Assembly (NCBI GenBank): GCA_027364495.1
Contig: DAHXPE010000429.1
Location: forward strand, 1-9,052
DNA length: 9,052 nucleotides
Source of the DNA: Candidatus Heimdallarchaeota archaeon
GTDB lineage: Archaea; Asgardarchaeota; Heimdallarchaeia; Hodarchaeales; LC-3
Direction of reading: 5' to 3'
The first letter of the stretch is position 1. Each line of letters opens with the position of its first letter. Below, piece after piece: positions 1 through 5,429 of this stretch. Both the position numbers and the translations under genes were made by a program. The notes beneath the pieces were generated by a model. That model was not told the origin of the DNA. It saw only the letters and a list, made by a program, of their open reading frames with translations, and did no database searches.

Positions 1-1
1 A

Positions 2-142
2 TTATTAGGTAGTATAGGAATGGGGATACTTCCATTTTTACTATCAAATCTGTTTCGGTTTAAAATGACCTTTATTTTAAATTATAAATTTGCTCGTTAT
101 TTCCTTTTTTTGATTTTCGTGAAAAAAAAATTTAAGGAATGA
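2..142 (+). CDS. C-terminal fragment of a probable membrane protein (5' end outside window)
   Basis: Frame 2 is open from the window edge to a TGA at 140-142, giving 46 residues rich in Leu, Phe and Ile. It starts LLGSIGMGILPFLLSN and ends in a basic tail, VKKKFKE. The composition fits the last one or two membrane segments of an integral membrane protein, with a positively charged end that would be cytoplasmic. The stop lies inside the 3' end of the minus-strand radical SAM gene, so the two genes would be convergent with an 11-base overlap. The G-x-G-x-L-P stretch followed by FKM recalls the C-terminal end of archaeal DUF112/TctA-like permeases, but this is a weak impression. A 46-codon open frame can arise by chance in DNA this AT-rich, so the gene itself is not certain. 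Confidence 0.45.
   Translation, partial: LLGSIGMGILPFLLSNLFRFKMTFILNYKFARYFLFLIFVKKKFKE
122..130 (-). terminator. T9 run just past the radical SAM stop codon
   Basis: Nine A on the + strand read as T9 on the minus strand, one base beyond the stop codon of the radical SAM gene. No stem precedes it. Archaeal RNA polymerase commonly terminates at bare T-runs, so this is a plausible intrinsic terminator, but the assignment rests on the run and its position only. Confidence 0.4.
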
Positions 143-1229
143 TTTCCGTTCCGTTATTTATTTCCGGATACATAAAGTCTTCAAGACTAAAATCTCCTTT
201 TGAAACGAAATCGTTAATTTCAGGTATAAGTAGTCGTAATTTCTCTATCAAGAATTTGGTTGCATTACACACTTCTATATAATCACTTTCTAGACCTGGT
301 TTAAAGAAATTAGTATACAAACATCTTCCTCCGCAAATATCTCTCACCTCGCATGAAGTACAAGGTTCTTGAAGATGAACTTGTTTTATAGTTGAAAGTT
401 GAGAATCCAACGACCCAACAACTGCTTCTGGTTCTTCAGGACAGATGGGACAAAAAATAAGTGAGCCATCAGTCGAAATGGTATAAGATGAAACTCCTGC
501 CCCACATCTAATTGCCGTTTGAGTGTTTGTTAGAAGAGTAGTAATTATACCCAGAAAAGGAACAATTCCTGGAATTTTTTTAGTAATTGCAATTTCATTA
601 ATCCACCAATCAATGAGTTTTTCAATGCCTGGATTATACTCATTTTTAATCCAATCTGAGAAATCAGGCCATATTTCTGAATGCCATAGAGCATCTAATT
701 GCCAATGCACATGAGTAAAATTTAATTGATTGTCCGTGTCAAGTAAATAAATGACATCCTCGAAGATGTCAGAACGTTTACTCACGGTCATGCGTCCTAT
801 TAACTCACCTTTATATGCACATGTTTTGGTTATATAATTGATATTTTCTTGTAATTTTTCAAATACTTTTGAACCACGATAACCATTGGTTATTTTTGGC
901 CTGCCATCAATTGATACTAAAATTGAATGAAATAAATTAACATATTGCTCTGGGATTTTATGTAACAAAAGACCATTTGTTTGTAATACAAATTTCACAT
1001 TTGCAACTTCTGCTAAACATGCATCTATCATAGATAACATGTTTTTAATTCGCATTAATGGTTCTCCTCCATAAAAATTTATAATTGGCTGGTTATCTTG
1101 TTTAAGAAAGGAAATAAGTTGTTTTAAATCATATTCAGGTTCATGCGGTATTGATTCAAAGAGTGGATCAGCTCCACAATATGTACAGTGTAAATTACAA
1201 TACCTAGTTACATAAATGTGCCATAGCAA
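132..1229 (-). CDS. Radical SAM/SPASM enzyme, putative peptide-modifying (AF1577-like)
   Basis: This is a 365-residue radical SAM enzyme with a SPASM-type C-terminal domain. The CX3CX2C motif that binds the SAM-cleaving 4Fe-4S cluster is C11, C15 and C18, and the glycine motif NFYGGEP lies at 51-57. The SPASM part has C242, C260 and C263, then the classic CX2CX5CX3C at C290, C293, C299 and C303, and a final C321, enough to hold two auxiliary clusters. The start is a TTG at 1229: the protein then begins MLWHIYVTRYCNLHC, where this archaeal family normally starts, and no in-frame ATG suits. SPASM enzymes usually modify ribosomal peptides or mature enzymes; the partner here is unknown. No Cys-rich precursor gene is visible nearby. 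The family is secure; the AF1577 subgroup is recalled from overall pattern, not from a search. Confidence 0.9.
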   Translation of the reverse strand: MLWHIYVTRYCNLHCTYCGADPLFESIPHEPEYDLKQLISFLKQDNQPIINFYGGEPLMRIKNMLSMIDACLAEVANVKFVLQTNGLLLHKIPEQYVNLFHSILVSIDGRPKITNGYRGSKVFEKLQENINYITKTCAYKGELIGRMTVSKRSDIFEDVIYLLDTDNQLNFTHVHWQLDALWHSEIWPDFSDWIKNEYNPGIEKLIDWWINEIAITKKIPGIVPFLGIITTLLTNTQTAIRCGAGVSSYTISTDGSLIFCPICPEEPEAVVGSLDSQLSTIKQVHLQEPCTSCEVRDICGGRCLYTNFFKPGLESDYIEVCNATKFLIEKLRLLIPEINDFVSKGDFSLEDFMYPEINNGTEIIP

Positions 1230-1287
1230 AGTAAATAAAAAAGTAAAAATTGATTATAAGAAAATTCTTAAGCTTTATTGTTATTGC

Positions 1288-1311
1288 TTGGTCCATTTCA
1301 TAATGGACTAA
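1288..1311. repeat. Inverted repeat/hairpin upstream of the radical SAM gene
   Basis: GTCCATT (1291-1297) and AATGGAC (1302-1308) form a perfect 7-bp stem around a TCAT loop. The stem extends by a G-T wobble and two further T-A pairs. It is G+C-richer than its surroundings and lies about 60 bases upstream of the TTG start at 1229. No T-run follows directly on either strand, so an operator or an mRNA leader hairpin fits better than a terminator. Confidence 0.45.
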
Positions 1312-1321
1312 AAAGATAAGC

Positions 1322-1471
1322 ATGGGGGAACAAAGAATAAGAGGTTATCGAAATTTGCTGAATAAGAAAAAAAGAATATTCCCAAAAGAAAAACAATTGC
1401 TCCAGATTCAAACGCTCTTAAATACCAAAAGGATTGTTCAATACCATGTTTATCTTTTTAAGTATTTATAA
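1322..1471 (+). CDS. Doubtful small basic ORF, 49 codons
   Basis: An ATG at 1322 opens 49 codons ending in TAA (1469-1471). The peptide starts MGEQRIRGYRNLLNKKK and is strongly basic, without Cys, hydrophobic segment or recognisable domain. No ribosome binding site precedes it. A T8 run follows at 1506-1513 and the hairpin at 1288-1311 precedes it, so an independent small transcript is conceivable. In DNA with this base composition an open frame of this length is expected occasionally by chance. I list it because it is the only open frame in a 606-base gap. Confidence 0.15.
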   Translation: MGEQRIRGYRNLLNKKKRIFPKEKQLLQIQTLLNTKRIVQYHVYLFKYL

Positions 1472-1785
1472 TCTTTCTATGATGTTTCAGTAAATTTATT
1501 AGACGTTTTTTTTCCTAATTCAGGTTCAAATATTGAATTTTAGCATATTAACGTAAAAATCTTCAAAATAATTGAACTTTGAATTTTACAACTCCGTCTT
1601 CTTCATTATCCGACAAAAAAAATTATTTTGATTATATTAAGTAAATAATACTTTTATATTTGAACTTGAGATTAGAAGAATTTTATTCGGCTAAAACAAG
1701 ATTAATATTTCTCTCTTGTTCATATATAGTTATTTAGACAATATTTTTTATAATTTAAATACAGATGATTTTATGGAGAACAAAT

Positions 1786-1792
1786 AAAAAAA
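1786..1792 (-). terminator. T7 run downstream of the NifX-like gene
   Basis: Seven A on the + strand give CCTTTTTTT on the minus strand, about 45 bases beyond the stop at 1836. No stem precedes it. It is a candidate archaeal T-run terminator, supported only by its position after the gene and before a non-coding stretch. Confidence 0.25.
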
Positions 1793-1835
1793 GGATTTTT
1801 ACTAAATTAAAAATGAAATTAAAAGAATTAATTTT

Positions 1836-2210
1836 TTAATGATCTTGATGCTCATGGTGGTGATTACCATCATCGCTTGGTATTAATGATAATTTACCTT
1901 CAGTATAGAGCTTAATGGATTCTTTTACTGTATTTTGAGCTCCATAATAAACCTTTATGTTATTTTTCTCAAAAATTTTTCTTGCATTTTCACCCATATT
2001 TCCAACCAGAACTATTTGAACACCAGCATTCTTTAATAAAACAGGAGGATGTTCCTTACCTCCAAAATGATTAGAAGTATTTTTAATAACCTTTGCCGTC
2101 TGAGTAGATTTATCAAATAATAAATAAAAAGGAGCTTTGCCAAAATGACCAGAAACTTTGCTATCCATACCCTGATCAGATTCGATTGGAATTCCTATTA
2201 TATTTTCCAT
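1836..2210 (-). CDS. NifX/NifB-C-type dinitrogenase iron-molybdenum cofactor family protein
   Basis: This 124-residue protein belongs to the small single-domain group related to NifX, NafY and the NifB C-terminus, an RNase H-like fold that can carry Fe-S or Fe-Mo clusters. Family features are the opening IGIPIESDQGMDSKVSGHFG, with the usual SGHFG, then PFYLLFD, and the central LLKNAGVQIVLVGNMG (about 59-74) followed by a NIKVYYG strand. The C-terminus is His-rich (H117, H118, H119, H121, H124), as in several archaeal members, suggesting metal binding. The ATG start at 2210 suits the family length of about 105-125. No nif genes, Mrp/NBP35 ATPase or DUF134 regulator are present, so it stands alone and nitrogen fixation should not be inferred. 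The likely role is metal-cluster handling, substrate unknown. Confidence 0.88.
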   Translation of the reverse strand: MENIIGIPIESDQGMDSKVSGHFGKAPFYLLFDKSTQTAKVIKNTSNHFGGKEHPPVLLKNAGVQIVLVGNMGENARKIFEKNNIKVYYGAQNTVKESIKLYTEGKLSLIPSDDGNHHHEHQDH

Positions 2211-2465
2211 ACATATTCAACAACAATTAAGTAATTTTTTGTTTAATTGGTAAAATTAACTAATTTTTTGAATATCGTAATTAAAAAAGCACGTAAGTAT
2301 TAAATTTTACTTTTTATGTAAATTAATCCTTATTTCTAGCTCATAAATCTGATTCTATATTTGTCTTCTAATGTAATTTTATGTGCCAACACACTCATTG
2401 GGATCGTGATTGGTGTAATTCTTTTAAATAATGTTGCAATCAATTACCAAGGCTTACCAAAATGA

Positions 2466-2483
2466 TATTGGGACTTCCCAATA
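2466..2483. repeat. 18-bp interrupted palindrome TATTGGGA-CT-TCCCAATA
   Basis: Two perfect 8-base arms (2466-2473 and 2476-2483) are separated by CT. The arms contain GGG/CCC, which makes the match unlikely to reflect base composition alone. It lies about 160-175 bases upstream of the transporter start and about 260 upstream of the NifX-like start. This compact symmetry is what a dimeric regulator would bind. A two-base loop makes an RNA hairpin less favourable. Confidence 0.45.
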
Positions 2484-2617
2484 ACTTATCTATTAATTCA
2501 AGATTTATTTTTGTTTATTCACTTATTAGTCATGAAAAAGTTTGCTTATTTTATCCCTGATAAATTTATCGTCATTATAACGCAAAATTTATTTAAAGAA
2601 TTTCTTTCCAGAACTTC

Positions 2618-2627
2618 TATATTATTA
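2618..2627 (+). promoter_or_regulatory. Candidate TATA box for the transporter gene
   Basis: TATATTATTA lies at 2618-2627. With the usual archaeal spacing of about 25-27 bases, transcription would begin near 2649. That would place the first ATG (2641) upstream of the transcript start and favour the second ATG at 2659. The call is based on sequence and distance only, in a very AT-rich context. Confidence 0.25.
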
Positions 2628-2640
2628 AAATGTAAAGTTA

Positions 2641-4065
2641 ATGCATGTGGTTTCTTCTATGGCTCTCACTGTCAATCAAAAATTATCATATTCAATTGCA
2701 AGGTTTGGGACATCTATTGCAATCAATATGACTGATTTATTAACAGGTTTTATGTATTATGCGTTTTTTGGTCTTTCAAAAAGCCCTTTTCTTGCATTCC
2801 TCGGAGTAGCAATTGGAAAACTATTCATTGCCTTTTCTTCATATTTTGGCGGATATTTTTCTGATGCTACAAAATCTAGATGGGGTCGACGTAAGCCATG
2901 GATTTTCATAGGAGCTCCAATCATGGCTTTATCATACTTCTTTTTATTTACCCCACATATTTGGCTAGCTGGAGTAACAAACGAATATATTATTTTTGGT
3001 TGGCTCTTAGTTTTCAATACTCTATTTCAAACTCTCTATGGCGTTGTTTTAACCCCTTATCAATCATGGTTACCGGAGATTGCTTCTGAATCTGAGTGGC
3101 TGGATGTCAGTGGGTATCAGAATGTTGTTAATATTCTAGCTTTTACTTTAGGAGCTGGAACAGCTTTCTTAATTCCAGCATTGATCACATCAAGACCCGA
3201 TAAAACAATTAATTTTGCTGCTAAGATGAAATTTTTACCCCTTAGTAATGGTCTATTTTTAACGATAGTTGTGACTTTATTTACCCTTTGCATTGTTATT
3301 TTTTTTATTCCATGTTTGAGATTATCAATTCAAGAAGAATTTAAACCAAACCCTAATATAATAGATGAATTAAGAGTTGTTTTGAAAAATAAAAATTTTT
3401 TAGGATGGGTTTTATCACGTGGAGTATTTACTATCACTTTATCTGGATTGATAGGTATTGTTCTTGCTTGGGCTACAGATGTATTAGATTTTGGTACTTT
3501 TAATTATATAATCATTGGGTTAATTCTTTTAGTTTCTGTTTTTGTCTTCATCAATTATTGGGTTCGTTTTGGAAATAAATATGGCAAAACTAAAACTTAT
3601 ATTTATGCTATTGGTTCATTAATATTCATCTTGCCATTAATAAGCTTTATTGGTGAAGTAAATTTAGTTTTATCACCAACAATATTAGGATTTATTTTTG
3701 GTTTTCTAATTGCAATTGGCTTAGCTGGATATTATGTTCTTCCTTATGCCATTGTTGCAGACATTATTAAGGCTGACCAAATTGATACAGGTGATACTTC
3801 AAGAGCTGGATTATATTATGGGTTTGAAGCTTTAACATTGAATTTCTTTCAGTTTATTGGATATTTACTTTTAGGTATCTTACTAAGCCTACCCAAAATT
3901 ACCAATTATCTTGGAACTAAATTTTCAGAGGGTTACCCAATATTTGGAGTATTGAGTTCTTTCTTTGTCATAATTTCGGTTTTTATCTTTATAAAATATG
4001 TTAATGCAGATCCCAGTAAAACTGATCTTGAGCACTTAAAAGAAAAATCTGCATGGAATGATTAG
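2641..4065 (+). CDS. MFS sugar transporter, GPH (glycoside-pentoside-hexuronide) family
   Basis: This is a 474-residue transporter with about 12 membrane segments, of usual GPH length. The diagnostic loop between segments 2 and 3 reads SDATKSRWGRRKPWIFIGAP (74-93), matching the D-x-T-x-S-R-x-G-x-R-x-P pattern of the MelB-like GPH group. A second family landmark is YVLPYAIVADIIKADQIDTG (365-384) followed by SRAGLYYG, the conserved region near segments 10-11. GPH proteins move glycosides, pentoses or uronides by cation symport across the cytoplasmic membrane; the substrate cannot be read here. The ATG at 2641 gives the longest protein. The ATG at 2659 (MALTVNQKLSYS) fits the usual short N-terminus and the TATA-like element better. 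The stop overlaps the next gene by 8 bases (AATGATTAG), suggesting translational coupling. Confidence 0.88.
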   Translation: MHVVSSMALTVNQKLSYSIARFGTSIAINMTDLLTGFMYYAFFGLSKSPFLAFLGVAIGKLFIAFSSYFGGYFSDATKSRWGRRKPWIFIGAPIMALSYFFLFTPHIWLAGVTNEYIIFGWLLVFNTLFQTLYGVVLTPYQSWLPEIASESEWLDVSGYQNVVNILAFTLGAGTAFLIPALITSRPDKTINFAAKMKFLPLSNGLFLTIVVTLFTLCIVIFFIPCLRLSIQEEFKPNPNIIDELRVVLKNKNFLGWVLSRGVFTITLSGLIGIVLAWATDVLDFGTFNYIIIGLILLVSVFVFINYWVRFGNKYGKTKTYIYAIGSLIFILPLISFIGEVNLVLSPTILGFIFGFLIAIGLAGYYVLPYAIVADIIKADQIDTGDTSRAGLYYGFEALTLNFFQFIGYLLLGILLSLPKITNYLGTKFSEGYPIFGVLSSFFVIISVFIFIKYVNADPSKTDLEHLKEKSAWND

Positions 4066-4555
4066 ATTGCAACTTCCTACCCATGTGACGTTTGGAATAT
4101 TAATTCAATTACTCCTATATCAAATTTACCATAAGAATGACATCCCATTTTTAATCATAGTATTCTTACTTGCTTTACTTTCTCATTTTATTTTAGATTC
4201 TCTTGCTATAATGACTTATCATCCACCTGAAAGACAACATACCAATTTTTGGCTTTATTGGCATATTTTTGTATATGTAACTGGTATTATTTTTATTCTG
4301 ATATCATTACTAATTAATCCTTTATTCATTGTAGGTATTATTGGAGCTAATTTGCCAGATTTATGGGATTGGGTATTTTTGCGCTGGTTATTAAAATCGA
4401 AGAATAAAAAACTTTACATTCATAAATATGCTAATAAAATCAGGTCTTTATTCAAATCATATGTTCCTGATTTGTCTTATAATAAATTAGGTATAATTCC
4501 TGAATCAATTTTATATAGTGTGGTATACTTTAGTATTGCATTTTATTTTATTTAA
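4058..4555 (+). CDS. Small polytopic membrane protein with His/Asp motifs (YdjM-like hydrolase fold possible)
   Basis: This protein has 165 residues and about four or five membrane segments: roughly 11-23, 29-47, 66-86, 88-106 and 149-164. Polar residues are unusually ordered for a membrane protein: LPTH at 6-9, SHFILD at 42-47, YHPP at 54-57, H61, H69 and GANLPDLWDW at 96-105. The early His, the H-x-x-x-D pair in a membrane segment and the PDxxD-like stretch recall the YdjM family of membrane-bound, predicted metal-dependent hydrolases. The match is partial and no function is shown for that group in general. The start ATG overlaps the transporter stop by 8 bases, so the two are very probably made from one mRNA. 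It may act with the transporter or be a lipid/membrane enzyme; I do not recognise it firmly. Confidence 0.75.
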   Translation: MIRLQLPTHVTFGILIQLLLYQIYHKNDIPFLIIVFLLALLSHFILDSLAIMTYHPPERQHTNFWLYWHIFVYVTGIIFILISLLINPLFIVGIIGANLPDLWDWVFLRWLLKSKNKKLYIHKYANKIRSLFKSYVPDLSYNKLGIIPESILYSVVYFSIAFYFI

Positions 4556-4567
4556 AATAATTCTTTT

Positions 4568-4611
4568 CAGGTTTTAGAAATATTGTTAAAGGAGATCCCC
4601 AGGTTTTAGAA
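4568..4611 (+). repeat. 12-bp direct repeat CAGGTTTTAGAA, 32 bases apart
   Basis: Exact copies lie at 4568-4579 and 4600-4611, separated by 20 bases that include AAAGGAGATCCCC, which looks like a strong Shine-Dalgarno sequence but has no gene behind it. The pair sits between the membrane-protein stop (4555) and the GTPase start (4694). It could be a leader element or operator pair for the GTPase gene, or the trace of a small duplication. Confidence 0.45.
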
Positions 4612-4693
4612 CAAATTTTATTTAAGAAAAAGTCTTAATGCGTATCTATATTCACTAAAATCTTTATTAAGTACTGTAGCAGTATTTTTCGCC

Positions 4694-5329
4694 ATGAGAC
4701 AGACTGAATTCAATTCTTTAAAAAATTTTAAGGTTATACTTCTAGGAGAAACTGGAGCAGGAAAATCTAGTATTATTTCACATTTAATTTCAGATACTCC
4801 TATTTGTTTATATGATTGCAATGTTGAATTCGGTACAAAAAATATTCCAATTAAGGATTTCTCAGTCTCAATAGAATTTTTTAATATGATCGATAGTAGC
4901 AAAGTGAATATGGTTAGAGCCAAAGGTCTAACTAATCCTTTTTTTAAAGATACTTCTCTTGTGATTATTGTTTTTGATTTATCTAAACCACCGTATGTTG
5001 ATACAGTCTCTAGATGGTTTTTTGAGATTGAAAAACATCATAGATTATTTGCGGGGAACTTTAAAATTTTATGTCTTGGGACAAAAGCAGATTTAAAACA
5101 TGAAAATAATTTTTTTTTTCAGTCAGAACTTTTAGGTGCTGAAATTAATTCATTTTCAAAAAAATTTAATCAACATATCCATTATTACGAAGTATCAAGT
5201 TCTGACTGCAATTCCTGTTATAAACTTCTTGACCAGATTAAAATTTTAGCTGAATCCTTTTTTGATTCTCAAAACCATTTTAAAAATCTTTATAGTTCCA
5301 CTGATAAAAATACTATAAAACCAATTTAA
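4694..5329 (+). CDS. Degenerate Ras/Rab-like small GTPase
   Basis: This is a 211-residue Ras-superfamily protein. The G1 P-loop is intact: GETGAGKSS at 18-26, with K24 and S25 for phosphate and Mg. G4 is GTKADL with T130, K131 and D133, the TKxD form also found in Rho-type proteins. G5 is EVSSS at 166-170, in place of ETSAK. G3 is lost: where W-DTAGQE belongs the sequence reads NMIDSSKVN (64-72), so after D67 the Gly that contacts the gamma phosphate is K70 and the catalytic Gln is V71. G2 is unclear; T48 is a candidate. Nucleotide binding is likely, normal hydrolysis and switching are not. There is no C-terminal prenylation Cys. Such GTPases are numerous in Asgard archaea, with largely unknown roles. 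The ATG at 4694 is the only usable start; no ribosome binding site is seen. A T10 run (5110-5119) lies in frame within codons 139-142. Confidence 0.85.
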   Translation: MRQTEFNSLKNFKVILLGETGAGKSSIISHLISDTPICLYDCNVEFGTKNIPIKDFSVSIEFFNMIDSSKVNMVRAKGLTNPFFKDTSLVIIVFDLSKPPYVDTVSRWFFEIEKHHRLFAGNFKILCLGTKADLKHENNFFFQSELLGAEINSFSKKFNQHIHYYEVSSSDCNSCYKLLDQIKILAESFFDSQNHFKNLYSSTDKNTIKPI

Positions 5330-5367
5330 TTATTGTTATAGAACCAAATGATTGATTTGTTATAACC

Positions 5368-5385
5368 TTTTTAAATTTTAAATAA
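5368..5385 (+). promoter_or_regulatory. Candidate TATA box for the dehydrogenase gene
   Basis: The run TTTTTAAATTTTAAATAA has its centre about 53 bases before the ATG at 5430. Normal archaeal spacing would start the transcript near 5404, leaving a leader of about 26 bases. An exact 8-base repeat TTGTTATA (5333-5340 and 5357-5364, 24 bases apart) lies just upstream and could bind a regulator. Evidence is pattern and distance only. Confidence 0.3.
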
Positions 5386-5429
5386 GAATTTTATTCAGCA
5401 TCAATTTTATATTAGTGGAAGTTATAAAA

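Larger units (their letters stand above)
1230..1835. other. 606-base gene-poor region between two minus-strand genes
   Basis: This stretch contains stops in all frames apart from one 49-codon open frame at 1322-1471 on the + strand. It also contains a hairpin at 1288-1311 and a T8 run at 1506-1513 on the + strand. From about 1520 to 1835 I see only AT-rich sequence without repeats or open frames worth listing. No tRNA-like or C/D-box pattern was found. It must contain the promoter of the radical SAM gene, close to 1240-1290, but no single TATA box stands out. Confidence 0.6.
2211..2640. other. 430-base divergent intergenic region
   Basis: This gap separates the minus-strand NifX-like gene from the + strand transporter and must hold both promoters. 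It contains a perfect 18-bp interrupted palindrome (2466-2483) and a TATA-like element at 2618-2627. Open frames inside it, including one from 2511 that runs into the transporter in another frame, have no protein-like character. The rest is AT-rich and unremarkable. Confidence 0.5.

Noticed and set aside
523..714. 63-codon + strand open frame inside the radical SAM gene
   Set aside because: It lies antisense to the SPASM region, whose cysteine pattern fixes the minus-strand frame, and it has no domain of its own.
1470..1500. ATGATGT as a possible C box of a C/D small RNA
   Set aside because: It differs from RTGATGA at the last base, and no properly spaced CTGA D box or internal C'/D' pair was found.
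2381..2431. 16-codon ORF starting MCQHTHWDRDWC
   Set aside because: It looks metal-binding at first sight, but it is very short, lacks a start signal and is within chance expectation.
2511..2735. 74-codon + strand open frame upstream of and overlapping the transporter
   Set aside because: It runs into the transporter in another frame. The peptide shows no domain, no clear start signal and a composition typical of translated AT-rich spacer.
2743..2752. CAGGTTTTA within the transporter as a third copy of the 4568/4600 repeat
   Set aside because: It matches nine of twelve bases, lies in coding sequence and is readily explained by chance.
2757..3017. 86-codon minus-strand frame inside the transporter
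   Set aside because: It is antisense to the highly diagnostic GPH loop motif; the + frame is the coding one.
2898..3089. 63-codon + strand frame inside the transporter
   Set aside because: It is an out-of-frame shadow of membrane segments 3-4 of the transporter.
4610..4693. In-frame extension of the GTPase upstream of its ATG
   Set aside because: The frame stays open back to a TAG at 4607-4609, but it contains no ATG, GTG or TTG, and the ATG at 4694 already gives the usual short N-terminus before the first strand.
4618..4923. 101-codon minus-strand frame across the GTPase start
   Set aside because: It is antisense to the P-loop region, has no recognisable domain and is best explained as a mirror of the coding strand.
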